Notes: a model not told the origin generated them from the letters alone. Numbered from the stretch's first letter, positions 19,381-32,510 are shown. The stretch is DNA of 64,000 nt from Deroplatys truncata (GCA_030765065.1 CM060990.1:494812190-494876189), one strand, 5' to 3'. Numbers and translations: made by a program.

Positions 19381-22300
19381 ACATGACAAGGAAATACCAG
19401 AAACCAGTTATAGCAGTAGAGATTTGTGCAACCAAAATGTGCCCAACACCAGGAAATAATTATGATCAGGGATGAGGCCTGGATACCGTCGTTACCACGA
19501 TACTCGGTGGGTTCGAAGTATGTCTAACACTTTGAGACAAACCCTCATACCTTTTCGATACCTTTAAATGTTTAAGTTGTGCATTATTGAAAGCTAATGC
19601 GTTTACCTTTATGCTAGATAAGGAATGAAAGGAGTCGACGCTTCAGGTATTGCTTCTCATGTGTTCCAAAAGAGCTGCTGGACTAAAGTTCTTGATAGAT
19701 CATGACTGCATTTTCTGTGGGTGAGTGAATGCAACTTTCCATAGACAGTTGTGTGTAAATGAAAATATGTAAAAAAATGGGGGAAGGAATAGAGGTGCAG
19801 CGTTAACTGAATTGCGAAAGAAGCTGATGTAGCTGACGCAATAGCCTGGCTTAGTGACTCACCTTTAGGCATTACTTTTGCCTTAATCCGGTGATCAAAG
19901 TCTGTGAATCTAGTAGAAACAAATCAGAACTGAAGAAATGAAATAAAACAGCGCATGAAAATATTTGCGCTTTCCACCATCTGTTAGTTTGTGTTTACAC
20001 AAGTCCAATCTTTGAATTAAACATGCATATGCAAATATATGATGAATGGTATTAAGAGGATTAATCCACAAGCTTGCTATCCTTCAAGTGTTTAATGACT
20101 AATTACTTATTATCGGAAGAAAAGATACATATTTTATGTAGTACTTGTGAATAGTGCTAGAGAGGTGTAAAACACACACACATATTATTTTAGGTGTTTG
20201 AGCTTGATGTAAAGTATATATGAATTTGTACCTCCAAGATTGCAGGATAAGGAAAAATTCCTAGTATTCGTATTTCTATGCATAGAAAATGCTTTGAAAT
20301 AAACTTTTCAGCACAAAATGTAGTTATATAAAAAAGAAATCAAAGAAATAATCATCATTACCTTCCTCAACAATAGGGGATATATAACCTATGGCATTAC
20401 CAAGATAAAACAATTGATGCTAATTAGAGAACGCCAAACAGGGCCAATTTCGGAATTAGCATACAATAAAAAAGTGGTTACCGGCGTTTACAAAAAAAAA
20501 AATGCTAATAAGAGCACGGTTCAGTGAACAAGCTATCGCGCTTACAGTGTTTTTATAAAGTGAGTATCCAGTATTGGTGCTTAAAAATCAATATCGGTAT
20601 CGAGAAATAGTGGTAATGCTCCATCACTAATTATGCTCATTGATAATATACTCGAGTACAACTACTTAAAACTTGTCAAAGTTTGCGATCATTCAAATAG
20701 TTAGCAGCATGTCAAATTTTGCAAGAAGGGTGATGTGTGACTCAAAGTTCGAATTGCACAGCAAGGAAGCTCACATCAATACAGCAATCTTGAATGTGTA
20801 CTCTCCTATAGCAAGTTACATGACAGGAAGTATAAAGTGTGCACGATGAACAACAACATAAAAGCTTTTATTATTCACATTTTAGTAGTTTTTAAACATT
20901 TTAAGCGATCTAAACCTAATTATGTAGAAATAAGATTAGGTACACAACTCTATGATTCCATCGCATACTTCAAGTTTAAAGGTAAAAAATTCACAGTTCC
21001 TCCCCTTAAAAGCTAAGTTTAAATTTTCAGTGTCTAAATTCATGTCATTATAGATACATTCGAATTTAGAAAAACTTTCAGATTAGTATTAATGCAATGA
21101 TCGAACTCTGAAAAAGGTTTCACTTACCGTTACGTAGTGTAACATTAAAAGCCTTGAGGTTGTTCCAGGCGAAATATGCAGCCTGAGGTACAGGAGATAG
21201 AGTTTCTGGTTCGAAGTGTGAAATGTAGAGTTTGTCAGATTTGTCATGTAATAAGCATTTTAACCTTAGCAATTATTAGGTAAATTATTATATTCAAACG
21301 TCCATGATCCTGGTTTCGAATGTGTGAATGTGAAGTAAAGCAATATCTTTTTCTTAATTGTTTATTCATTGTCACTTAACCACAAGCTGTTTTGCGACAC
21401 AGAAATTACAAAACATACAATGCATTTCATTGCATTATAACAAAGCATTACAACACAATGCAGCATATACGACCGCTTGCAAAAACCATGCGCTGCTTGA
21501 GGACTTAAACATTGTTCAGTTAAACATCGTCTAAATGTTATCTAGCTTCGCACTGCTAAATCTATGTCTACACGGCGTTTAGCTGAGCAGCGTTTACACG
21601 GCCATTTGCCCCGAAAGTAAAAGCAGCAACATCTCATTTGGAAACTTTCGTATTTGGACACCACGTGGCGTAGTTGTTCTCGGAATTTCCGGAAGAAAGT
21701 TTTAAGGAATCTTCATAGTCCTTTTTCTACCAGCGGGCAGAAAGGAAAATGTCTGTGCCAGTAGGAAATTTCAGCTCTAAAGAAAGGGCAACTCCATAGG
21801 AAGTACTAAAAGAGTATGAGATAGAAGATTGCTAAATCATAGTGTCCCTTACAATTAATCCTTCAAAACATTTAAAACACAAACAACGGCTTATAAGGCA
21901 CGCTTTAGAAAATATAAAAGCATAATTTACAGCGAACAAAGCACCAATTTGCTTACCATAATAGTTTGTAGTATGTAACTTAGTTCCAAATTCCTGCGGC
22001 AGTTACTTTATTGAGCCCGAAAAATGCGATATGAACCATGTAATGTAGTGCCAATATGCAAATGCTGAGAAATCAAGTTTGGCAGTAAGCACATGCAGTT
22101 TGATGAACTGCTACAATGCATCTTCAGCATTCTGCCTGTTAATGCTCGCACTATCTTAAGCATCTGATTCACTGTCCTTTGTTGTACACTCAGCTCTATT
22201 CACTTAAATGTCCGAATTGTCAAAATATGTTATTAAACGTCAGTATATGCCTAATATTTTTCGGTAATAATGTCCGATTCATAATGTCTATATATCTTAT

Positions 22301-22664
22301 AGTTGTGCATAAGAAACATGTACCACGTGTGCAGTAATATATGCTTGCTTCATACAATGCAGCAATGCATTATCACACCTGCATATGCATGTCAGTTCAT
22401 CGCTCTAAACAGTACCATTAGTTCAAACGGCAGTTCATAATAACCTCCAAACTATTAGATATGGTTTCACTGCATGAAATCTCATTGAAATGAGGTAAAG
22501 TAATCTCTGACTTATTACATTGAAAAAGCTTTGGCATATTTTTTTCCTGTTAAAACATTGTACTTATAAGAAACCAACCCATATGCATTAACCCGAGCGG
22601 AGGGTACTAAATTATCTGAAATATGTATATGCCACATGCAGCGAGTGTTGATCAAGTTAGCGCA
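19381..22664. other. Gene-free AT-rich region
   Basis: No supported coding region. A segment at about 21465-21600 (CGCTTGCAAAAACC...TTAAACATCGTCTAAATG) resembles the end of the 1.1 kb repeat at 23700-23785 and 51775-51860, so it is probably another decayed copy of that family. Otherwise nothing was recognised. Confidence 0.45.
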
Positions 22665-23785
22665 GAAGGTTAGATGCTACTTAATATGTTGTTTTACTCA
22701 TACAACCATTAAAGCATAAGGAGAGTGAAACAGCGTACGAGTGGCACAAGTATTAATTTAATTTGTTTTAAATAGTTTAACGTGGGTACTATCTGTAAAA
22801 CCACGTGGTTAATGAAATGCGTATCTGATCTTATCTTCCTGAATGGAGGGGACTCGACACCGACCCAGAGGGGATATTGTACCTACGCTCCACGAGAGGG
22901 CGTACCCGGGAAGAAGGACGAGGTGAGAGGAGACACCAGGCGGCCGTATCTAAGAGTGACGGTACAACAACGATAGGGATCCTAAGTTTCCAGCAGTAGA
23001 TTTACCGGAAGACGGACTTGCTTGCTTGGAGACGCCGTCCCACACAGAGGGGGTCCAAAGCTCCTCAAAGGGTTTCGGATACCCCAGCAGCCAGCCTAAG
23101 GCCGAAGGACGAAAGGAGTTCACACAGAGCATCCGTTTCCCCTGCCAGGTTGCACCGGAATACCGACGCCGACACTTCCGACCCTGAAATAGACCAGTGG
23201 GATGAAGGATGAATGAAGTGATGAATGGAACGAAATGTGGGAACAGAAAATTCAGTGGCTGAAAGAAACCACTCCAGCATTCGCTAGATGACCCGGGATA
23301 ACCCCAAAAGTACTCCGTGGATCAGAGTGGGCGGTCACCGGGGATCGAACCCGCGAACTTCCGAATGCGGCCACAGACGCAGCCATATGTGCATCTGAGC
23401 CATCCCGCTTGGTATGAAATGCGTATCTGGATGTATTACCTAAATATTGATCTGAATACCATTAAAATTAGAACGGTCTTTGAGCGCTATTCACGGTCGT
23501 ATCATCCTTCTCCTTTCTGAATGTAAATTCATTCAGTTCGTGCAATGATAACAAAGAATGTGATAATCACCATCTTGTTTCTCTGCTCTCGCTTCACACT
23601 TCGTGTAAAATATAGTGGCGTTTTAGGTTAAAGAATGTCTAAAGCAGCTTATATACATTGTCTAATGATGGACGCGATTTGGACAATATTTAACACTAAA
23701 CATAGTTTTTTCAATGAGTTAAACACCATCTAGCACTAAACGTAGTCTAAACACCGTTTTTGCAAGCGACCCATATAATTTTAGT
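22665..23785 (-). repeat. 1.1 kb repeat with SINE, inverted copy of 51775-52890
   Basis: The stretch matches 51775-52890 in reverse complement over its full length. One end is GTTTTTGCAAGCGACCC (23751-23767 region) and the other lies near ATGCTACTTAATATG (22672). A SINE lies inside at 22828-23413. The ends are not obviously inverted repeats of each other, so the transposon type is not assigned. Confidence 0.8.
22828..23413 (-). mobile_element. tRNA-derived SINE
   Basis: On the minus strand the element starts with a tRNA-like head: an A box of the type TGGCTCAGATG and a B box GGTTCGATCCC, near 23400-23335. A body of about 500 bases follows. It is flanked by a perfect 15-base target duplication ATGAAATGCGTATCT at 22813-22827 and 23414-23428. 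The same duplication flanks the copy at 52147-52731. Open frames inside the body are incidental. Confidence 0.85.
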
Positions 23786-24237
23786 AAATCATTTCTATAG
23801 GATTGTTGTACAGTCACAATAATCTGCTATTTAGCCGTGGTGCAATTAACGCTATGTACACATATGTTGACGAAGTTAAGCATATTAAAAATTCTGTTTT
23901 ATACAGAAAAATGTGTTTGTTTCGTATATGCATGTTACCGGAATTAGAAATTCAGATTTTGGGATATATTTTATCCATGTCAAACAGAGATATATGCTTT
24001 AAATACATATATAGATTTCGTTATTTAGCAGGTTATCTTTCACTGTAAATGCGATGTTTTTATTTGAGATATAAAGCAATTTAAGTGAAACACGAAAGGA
24101 ATGCAAAATACAACATAACCCATAGTTAACGATATTGTATACAGGTTAATACTTAGGAATTTTTGCAGCTATAGACCATTTCCAGTATTGAAAGAAATAA
24201 CATTGAGTTGAATTTATAAGTAGAGCAAGTGCACTGA
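23786..24237. other. Unique AT-rich spacer, no gene seen
   Basis: One open frame of 81 codons (23803-24048) has unremarkable composition and no recognised motif. Nothing else is visible before the foldback arm. Confidence 0.35.
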
Positions 24238-24394
24238 ATGCGCGTAAGTAGCTTATATAGGACAGACCGAGCACAGTTTTTTGCGTTTATATGGGAAAGG
24301 ATAGGGAAAACGAGGGTGGATGCGGAGGAAAATGCGTTTATATTGGAAAGGATAGAGAATACGACAGTATTAATAGAAATGTATGTTCAGAAAC

Positions 24395-24690
24395 AAAGGA
24401 GATGTAGACAACTGCTAAGGTGTAGTAATAGTAATGTATGTTTGAGCACACAGAGAGATGCCGACAACTGATAAGGGAGTAGAAATAAAAGGCCGCTACG
24501 GAGCCAAAGGAAGATGCCGACAACTGATAAGAGTAATTACGTGTGTTTTAACGCATGTAAACACATGTAAACATGTGTAACCTCTAATGACACGTCTAAT
24601 GGATATGCGTGGTAATACATATGTAAACATGTGTAACCCGCTAATGACCGCCGGAGATGCCGACAGCTGATAAGATATAATCGACATTGT
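24395..24690 (+). repeat. GATGCCGACAACTGATAAG repeats with ACATGT palindromes
   Basis: Four copies of a GATGxxGACAxCTGxTAAG word lie near 24400, 24457, 24511 and 24655. Between them the stretch holds ACACATGTAAACATGTGTAA and similar inverted words. Mirror copies lie at 37110-37400. Confidence 0.7.
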
Positions 24691-25089
24691 TTGTTCTGTG
24701 TTGCAGCCTCCCGCCGGCTCCCTTTGAGGTCTTAGATACCGCCTGGTCTCGTGTCGCTAGGCCCCGCCACCTCTCTCTCTTTGTATTCTTACCTAATGCC
24801 GATAGGTCCTACCCCCTCCCCCACGCGGTCTGGTCGCGTGCCGTAGCGTCCAGTCTTGAGATGTGCGGTAGGGATGCCTGCCGCCCCATGGCAAATCAAT
24901 TAGGCAATGTTCGTCAAACATTATTGAAAAAAAGAATTGGCATTTTTATGACTACTAATGCCCGCACATTGCATATCTAATGTTCCTCGATCAATTAAGT
25001 TTTTTTGATTAATTAATTGTATATGAATTGACTCGAGCGCAAGTGGTAGCGTGTGTATAAGTAGCACGCTCACGGAACAGTCCGCCATG

Positions 25090-25255
25090 TTATGAAAAAC
25101 CCCGCAACCTACTTCTGTCTGAGGATAACGGTAATATCCATGTATACATACATTAGCGAACAACAGCCGGGCATGTAATGAAAAACCCCGCAACCTACTT
25201 CTGTCTGAGGATAACGGTAATGTCCATGTATACATTAGCTGACAGCCTTAGACGC
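25090..25255 (+). repeat. 87-base tandem duplicate after a TATA-like box
   Basis: The block ATGAAAAACCCCGCAACCTA..ATGTATACAT occurs twice, starting near 25094 and 25181. Just upstream, TATAAGTAGCACGC (25056) could be a TATA element reading toward the loop. Mirror copies lie at 36560-36720. Confidence 0.65.
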
Positions 25256-25499
25256 TTTCACCACATTAATAGACTTTAAGATTGCATCCCGGATCTGTAT
25301 ACAGTCATTAGCGAACAATGTCAGTAATTGTTTTCCTAAGTGCTCTGAAAAATCCCAGACACTCAATGTAAATACCTTTTAGCTCGTAGAATTTCCATCA
25401 CAAACTGTGGAAAAACCCAAGTCTAGACAATTTTTTCCCTGATAATTAATGATTAAGTTTCATAGCTCTTATTTCTTTCAATAAAATATTGCGAATAAA

Positions 25500-25750
25500 G
25501 TATTCAGAATTCATATTGGCGGAAAGAAATATTACATACGGTATTAAAAATAAATAAGCGTCTCATTGATCGGTGAATACTACATATGTTATTAAAAATA
25601 AAATAAATACGGATAACATTATAGTTAAATATTATAAATGTTATTAAAAATAAATGATTCGGTTAACATTATAGGTGAATACTATATATGTTATTAAAAA
25701 TAAATACGGTTAATATTATAGGTGAATATTACATACGTTATTAAAAGTTT
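25500..25750 (+). repeat. About 55-base AT-rich tandem repeats
   Basis: Five units of the type GTTATTAAAAATAAATACGGTTAACATTATAGGTGAATACTA run up to a splice-acceptor-like TTTTAG before the exon fragment. Mirror copies lie at 36040-36260. Confidence 0.75.
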
Positions 25751-25753
25751 TAG

Positions 25754-25902
25754 GCAATAAGCAAGTGTTTCTTCCGACAAGATATTCAACCCTAACAAGC
25801 CAACGGTTGGTGGAAATGCCAGGGAAGTTTCAAATGGTATATCATGGAGTAGTACCATACGGCAAGTTTAAGACATGTAAATTGTCTTTTCTTCCTGTTA
25901 AG
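25754..25902 (+). pseudogene. Exon fragment related to the Polinton right-end gene (left arm)
   Basis: Between an acceptor-like TTTTAG and a donor-like AAG-GTTTGT there is an open stretch reading FLPTRYSTLT and YGKFKTCKLSFLP. It matches FLPERYNSLT and MGKFKTCKLSFIP in exon 2 of the copy A minus-strand gene (47111-47416), including the donor position after a Lys codon. It starts in phase 1, as does every acceptor that joins the ATGCAAG leader in copies A and B. No leader exon was found in the arm itself. The protein function is unknown. Confidence 0.7.
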
Positions 25903-27059
25903 GTTTGTAGAAGTAATTCAGCTATCCTTTCAAAGCTTCATTTAGAGTTACATTCGTTGAGTTTATAAATTCACACCTCACTAGGATAACATTCGTCTAA
26001 AGTATACATCACTGTGTAAATAACGCCTAGGATGTAGTCTGGGCGAGAACCTGCAGAAAGAAGTTTAATAATCTATTCACTGATTCTTTACCTCAAAGCA
26101 GATTCCTACAGCAAGTTTCAAATAATTTCTAGTAGGTTAGCAGTTGTCAAAGCATGCATCACTGTATTAAAACAAATATGTGTAAATAATGTCTAGATTG
26201 TAGTCTGAGTGGTTTCGTGCAGAAAGAAGTTTAATACCCCTTGCAATGATTCTCCGCATCGAAGTATATACCTACAAGAAGCTGCAAATAATGTGAATGT
26301 TTGTTACAGGAATGCCCAGATGAATGTAAATGAAGAGGAAGGACGAGATAGCTTAAAACAACATTAACAGAAATGTGATAAGAACATTCTCAACATGAAG
26401 AATTGTAGCACCGTGCAACATGGAGCATTCGCGTGTGTAGAATATAGGAATAATATATAAATTATGTAGTCATTATTACTGCTATACCTGCCAATACCAT
26501 TGATTTCATAAATAATTTCATAATTGTTTAAAGGAGAATGCATTATCTTAAAACATTGATGCTACATGAAATCTAAACAAAAAAATTATTGAACTGTTAC
26601 TGAAAGAGACTTGAATAAATGGGAATCTAGAAGCCAGAACCGTCTTAATATTGGACTGTGTGATATGAGGTGTATAAAAAGATTAATAAAAAATGAGGGC
26701 TATGTAATATAAACAACATTTATTTTTTATAAAACATTATCCTATTACATTCCTTCACAAAAACCTGAACATATTCCCTAAAGACAAAAGTGATAGTCTA
26801 GACCTTCTAAACATGCAGTTATAGGGGAAAGGATGCTCTCCTGAAACATTAGGCATCTAGACAGAAATTTTTCACAGAGCCGGAGACGTCAGGACGGATG
26901 GGAAAGACTCCAAGTTCAAATCTTTAAACGGTAGGGCCGCCCCCTTTTTGCCTATCATGTCTCCTGAACCACCCTTACAGCTTAACATTACGTTACAATG
27001 CCACGTAACCAGATTAACGACGGTCAGTCGCTCAGATCTTTGATTTTTTTGTGGTTTTC

Positions 27060-29457
27060 CCTGGTCTGCAGGCGAATGCCTGAGTACCGTATGCTACAAC
27101 GTTTTTCATGTTATATCATTCTATCTTAACCTACGTGCTTTTAAGGCACTCTGACTGGATTACCGTCGGCCACTCGCTCAGACCTTTGATTTTTTCGTAG
27201 TTTTCCCTGGTCTGCATGCGAATGTCTGCTCAAAAAGACACTTGTCCCTACCTCGGTTGGCGGTTAAGGAGTACGCTATACGATTATATGAGGAATATAT
27301 GGAAAACGAAGACAGACGGTATTATAGACAGAAGCTGGTCCACTATTGCGTTTATATGGGAAAGGATAGGGAAAACGAGGGTAGTTGCGACGGTTCAAGG
27401 AGGAAAATGCATTTATAGGGGAGAGATAGGGAATACCAGGGCTGATGCTAGGCTAGTTAGATGCTAAAGGAGGGAGGGATATGCTTTATACGAGAGAGAT
27501 AGGAAATACAAGGAAAGGTGCTATACTAAACAGGACTTGCAGGGTAGAATATGGCGTTTTATATGAGCGATATAGCGAAACGAGGAGAGGTATTAGGATA
27601 GGCGTTTTGAATGATAGAGTAGGCGTTTATATGCGAGAGATAGGCAATACGGGGTCGATGCTAGGCTAGACGGTGGTTGAAGGAGGGAATGCATCTTATA
27701 TGAGAGAGGTAGGGGAATATGAGGAGAAGTGCTAGGCTAGTCAGGAAGGTCTGAATGACATGGCATGCGTTTATATGGAGAGACAAGGAAAACGAAGGTA
27801 GGTGCTAGGTTGAGAGAGTCTTCAAGGAGGAAAATGCATTTATATGAGAGCGGTAGGGCATACGAGGAGAGATGCTAGTCTAGACATGGTTTGAGGAGTA
27901 GAGTATACGTTTATATGGGAGAAATATGGAAAACGGGAGAGATACAAGGATAGACAGAGGTTGAAGGAGGAGGAATGTAGGTTTATACGGTAATATAGAG
28001 AGTAATTCGATTATAAAACTTTTCTCATCCAACGTTACAACACTTTTATATACTTATTTTCTAAACCTTACAAACTTTATATATGTTAAACAGTAGTGCG
28101 CGAGACAGAGAGGGACAAACTGTATTTTTTTTTTGGTTTTCCTTGGTCTGCAGGCGAATGCCTGAGCACCGTATGCTACAACGTTTTTCATGTTACATCA
28201 TTCTATCTTAACCTACGTGCTTCTAAGACACTCTGACTGGATTACCGTCGGCCACTCGCTCAGACCTTTGAGTTTTATCGTGGTTTTCCCTGGTCTGCAT
28301 GCGAATGTCTGCTCAAAAAGATACTTGTCCCTTCCTCGGTTGGCGGTTAAGGAGTACGGTATACGATTATATGAGGAATATATGGAAAACGGAGACAGAC
28401 GGTATTATAGACAGAAGCTGGTCCACTTTTGCGTTTATATGGGAAAGGATATGGAAAACGAGGGTAGATGCGACGGTTCAAGGAGGAAAATGCATTTATA
28501 GGGGAGAGATAGGGAATACCAGGGCTGATGCTAGGCTAGTCAGATGCTAAAGGAGGGAGGGATATGCTTTATACGAGAGAGATAGGGAATACAAGGAAGG
28601 ATGCTATACTAAACAGGACTTGAAGGGTAGAATATGGCGTTTTATATGAGCGATATAGCGAACCGAGGAGAGGTATTAGGATAGGAGTTTTGAATGATAG
28701 AGTAGGCGTTTATATGCGAGAGATAGGGAATACGAGGGTCGATGCTAGGCTAGACGGTGGTTGAAGGAGGGAATGCATCTTATATGAGAGAGGTAGGGGA
28801 ATATGAGGAGAAGTGCTAGGCTAGTCAGGAAGGTCTGAATGGCATGGCATGCGTTTATATGGAGAGACAAGGAAAACGAAGGTAGGTGCTAGGTTGAGAG
28901 AGTCTTCAAGGAGGAAAATGCATTTATATGAGAGCGGTAGGGCATACGAGGAGAGGTGCTAGTCTAGACATGGTTTGAGGAGTAGAGTATACGTTTATGT
29001 GGGAGAAATATGGAAAACGGGAGAGATACAAGGATAGACAGAGGTTGAAGGAGGAGGAATGTAGGTTTATACGGTAATATAGAGAGTAATTCGATTATAA
29101 ATCTTTTCTCATCCAGCGTTACAACACTTTTATATACTTATTTTCCTAACCTTACAAACTTTATATATGTTAAACAGTAATGTGCGAGACAGAGAGGGAC
29201 AAACTGTTTTTTTTTGTTGTTTTCCCTGGTCTGCAGGCGAATGCCTGAGCACCGTATGCTACAACGTTTTTCATGTTATATCATTCTATCTTAACCTCCG
29301 TGCTTCTAAGGCACTCTGACTGGATTACCGTCGGCCACTCGGACCTTTGATTTTTTCGTAGTTTTCCCTGGTCTGCATGCGAATGTCTGCTCAAAAAGAT
29401 ACTTGTCCCTTCCTCGGTTGGCGGTTAAGGAGTACGGTATACGATTATATGCGTTAT
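27060..29457 (+). repeat. 1.08 kb higher-order tandem repeat (left arm)
   Basis: Units begin at CTGGTCTGCAGGCGAATGCC near 27063, 28143 and 29224 (the last truncated), giving a period of about 1081 bases. Each unit is itself built from about 60-75 base monomers containing GTTTATATGxGAG and AGGGAATACGAGG, the reverse complement of the CATATAAACG monomers. Frames of about 83 codons in each unit arise from the repeat and are not called as genes. Confidence 0.85.
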
Positions 29458-29884
29458 GGCTGAAGACAGCTCCTACCCCTGCAGGCTAGGCTGATGGATG
29501 GCATCTACCACTAACCCTAGGGTGTTCTAGGCAAGGAATATATTTAATCCTGTTTTAAGATAAAAACAGAAAGAAACGGGGCACTAAATGAAAATGAAGA
29601 TTGTGAATTCTGGAAACATAATTCACGATTCAAGAAGGAAAGAATAGTGAAATGAAAATGGTGTAGTTTTCATTCTGTAAATGTTCTTTTGGCTCAGGTT
29701 GTATCTTATAGTGCACCTAACCTCTTTCCATAAACAGTAATTTTAGCGTTACCTATTGAAAGCTCTATTACATTCTGAAATTATGCAATTAAATATTACA
29801 ATAATAATGAGTTCAAAATAAGCCCTTTCGGATGCACAGGTATATAAGCTTCAGCATTATAAATATAAAACTATTTAAATGAAT

Positions 29885-29945
29885 ATAAAGAAAGAAGGAA
29901 AGAAAGAAAGAAAGAAAGAAGGGGAGGGAGGCAGGGATGGAGAAA
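29885..29945 (+). repeat. AAAG/GGGA microsatellite
   Basis: GAAAGAAAGAAAGAAAG-type repeats pass into GGGAGGGAGG. Simple repeat, no coding content. Confidence 0.8.
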
Positions 29946-30045
29946 GGGTAAAATTCAATTTAATTTAGTTAAAATTTTATGATTTTTAAAAATTGGTTTA
30001 CATGAATGCTGTTTATCTACTTTGTCTAATATTCTAAGTCCTTTT

Positions 30046-31800
30046 TTATTTTTTCGCGTAAATATCTTTTTCATGTCTATTTCTGCAATATTTCCCGAAA
30101 GTGTAATTCCATACTTTGAGTATGTGCAAATAAATGAAAGCGTAGTAGATCTGCTTAACAGTTTCTTTATCCATATTATTCCTTGCCTGTTTCATTACAT
30201 TTTTTGTAATATATTTATGGTTGTATAAGTTATTAACAACACTTAATTTTTCTGAGATTCTTTCATTTCTAGTTCCAATTTCAAGATCTTCATTTTCACT
30301 CCGTACTCTTCTTCCAAACACTCAAGCCTCCTCTCATAAAAACCCTCCCTTATGCCTTCTTTGTTCTTTTTCAGGCAATGGAGTGAAAGTTCTGTATGGG
30401 AACTGCAGACGCCACCTTTACACTTTCTCTTTCTTCAAATTCCTCACCTGTTATTAAAATTGCTGAAGGACATGTTGGATCTGGATTTACTATTTCAATG
30501 TCCTTCACTGTGGTGATTACTTCTGAATGGAATCCAACTTCATCATCACACTCATTGGCGATTGAATAGAAGAGCAACAACTGTTATTTGGCTACTATTG
30601 TCTAAGAAAGGCGGTACATACATACGCCTCCAGTTTTGTACAATCGTACATTGTCAATGGCATTTGCTTGCTTCATTCTTTTCTTTATGTTCTCATAATA
30701 TCATTTCAGGGATTTTCATCCACAGTGTATGATCTTCCTAGAATTGTACTCATTTGCAATTTATTTCCATGTCTCTTCCTTACGCTTAGCAGAGCTATCA
30801 GTCATTTTATTTTCAACACTAATTTGTGTTCTAAAACAATGTCGGTCATATATCTTTCTCTTCTTTCTTAAAATTTGCTGCCTGAGTCTTTTTATTACTT
30901 TCGTCCTTCTCCATTTTGCAATTTGTTTATGTATCAGAGACAAATGAAAGTTGAATGGCATTAGCAATTGTGAATTGATTCAATACAATTGCAGTGATCT
31001 GAGATTAGTGAATAATGAATAACGTTTATTTCTCAATACTCAGTACATAATTAAGTTATATACTTTTAGGCTATAATAATATGTGAAAATGTTAGGCTAT
31101 TTACACTATAAATTCACTTCTTTGTTGTTTGCCTATACTAATCTATGGTCTCAGTACATACAACTCCTGGTTTTCTGTGTTTCGATGACCCTCTGTCTAC
31201 TTGGTTATGTTTCATTAAATATATATACCTTTATTTATTTATTTTTTTATTAATGTGCCTTATGTATGATTTCCAATTCAGTTGTTAGTCATTTATCGTG
31301 CCTATAAAGTCACTGTAGTTTGTTTCTGGAATAATTTCTCCATTTCTTATCTATTTTTATTTTGTTACTAATTGCGGAGCTCTTTTTTAATTCAGAATTC
31401 ATCAGGCTGTCTTTTTAACATTTAATACCATATCCAAACTATCATAATGCTGTTGTACTAGTTTTAGCATAGAATTTGCGTTTTCTCAACCTCAATTATT
31501 GTTTTGACTTTAATTATTAATGTCATGTCATCTGCATATCGAATGGCTAAGCCACTGTTTCTTAAAATCAGCTCAAATATATCATTCACATATACCAAAA
31601 AATAGGAATGGCCGTGGTTTAGAACCTTGCGGAACCCCCCTGTTTAATAGTTCATAGTGTGATTTTATTTTTTCCATTGTTCCATTTTTCTTATTTATGT
31701 AATTTATTTCAATACATTGTGTTCTGTTTCTTAGATATGAATTGACCCAAGCCTTTGTTAATCCCTGAACTGCTAGTTTTCTAATTTATCAATTAATGCT
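30046..31800 (-). pseudogene. Decayed non-LTR reverse transcriptase fragments
   Basis: On the minus strand, GVPQGS lies near 31645 and, after a frameshift, FLVYVNDIFELI and IRYADDMTLII near 31530; these are reverse transcriptase motifs. About 1.3 kb downstream, MDKETVKQIYYAFIYLHIL (within 30046-30321) matches the C-terminal region of the same kind of protein. Order and strand agree with one 2 kb LINE relic with many breaks. The clade is not certain (jockey/CR1 type). Confidence 0.7.
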
Positions 31801-32129
31801 AGGACAACCCGACCTTTCCCTGCCCTCTCTAACATCCAGAAGATCATTTTGACCTCTACTATATAACATTAACAATCTGCATCATTAATTCAAATTTATA
31901 TTTGTATTCAATTAGTATATTTTAATGTTTTTACATGATTTATATGCCAGTTAAAATGCTGAATTGTGAATTCTGCAACAAAACACAAATAATATCAATT
32001 ATTAAAAAATAAATAAATTTCATTGAAACCCATAAAATCCAAACAAGAGTAAGCAAATGAGGGAGTTCACTTAGTTTTAATTGCATAGAAAAATTGAATT
32101 ATTCATGTTTACAGCAATTTTAGCTAGTT

Positions 32130-32285
32130 CATACTCTACACAATTGACACATTTATAATCAGGTTTCTTTGTGCATTTTTCTTACAAACAGTGCACTTGG
32201 AAGTAGTTTTATTACACTTGCAGAATTTAAGAACTTGACATTTATGGTATTTCTGTGTTATATCGTCTTCATTTTCATAATCGCC
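32130..32285 (-). pseudogene. CxxC zinc-finger-like coding scrap
   Basis: On the minus strand the reading KCTVCKKNAQRN is followed, after a frameshift, by YKCVNC. A CxxC pair, basic residues and a second CxxC resemble the Cys-rich C-terminus of piggyBac-type transposases. The match rests on a very short piece and the assignment is weak. Confidence 0.25.
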
Positions 32286-32324
32286 TGTAGTCCTACAAAG
32301 TGAGCGACTCTTCACATAGAGTGT

Positions 32325-32510
32325 AGTTCTTACGTTTTGTTACTTGGTTACATAGTTGCTACGTGTTGTTACGTCGTGTAACGTTTCTGGTTACGAGATG
32401 TCACGTGATGTTGCGTGGTTATGTGCTTATGTTACTTAGTATGACGTCTTGTCATGCTTATATGTTACGTTGTGTTACGTCTTGTTACATGGTTACGTTA
32501 GATGATGATA
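32325..32510 (+). repeat. Degenerate TTACGT-rich repeat
   Basis: Words such as GTTACGT, GTTACTTGGTTAC and GTCTTGTTACATGGTTACG recur about every 10-15 bases. It is non-coding. Scattered GTTACGT words also occur near 26985-27020 in the left arm and around 34790 in the right arm. Confidence 0.55.

Larger units (their letters stand above)
24238..29457 (+). repeat. Left arm of a large foldback-like inverted repeat
   Basis: About 5.2 kb matches 32590-37572 in reverse complement with small differences. Landmarks pair off in mirror order: the outer end TATATAAGCTAC/GTAGCTTATATA, the GATGCCGACAACTGATAAG repeats (24400-24680), a GC-rich block (24705-24890), the AACCCCGCAACCTACTTCTG duplicate (25094-25250), an exon fragment (25754-25902), and tandem 1.08 kb units (27060-29457). 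Long inverted arms with internal tandem repeats are the form of Foldback/Galileo-type elements; a decayed Polinton pair is an alternative. Confidence 0.85.

Noticed and set aside
22782-23212. Short frames in the SINE body (and 52347-52777)
   Set aside because: They are the same non-coding SINE body read in two copies, with no protein motif.
27216-28550. Frames of 83-103 codons in the 1.08 kb units (also mirror frames at 33247-34585)
   Set aside because: Two frames overlap on the same strand in every unit and follow the monomer period, so this is satellite and not gene.
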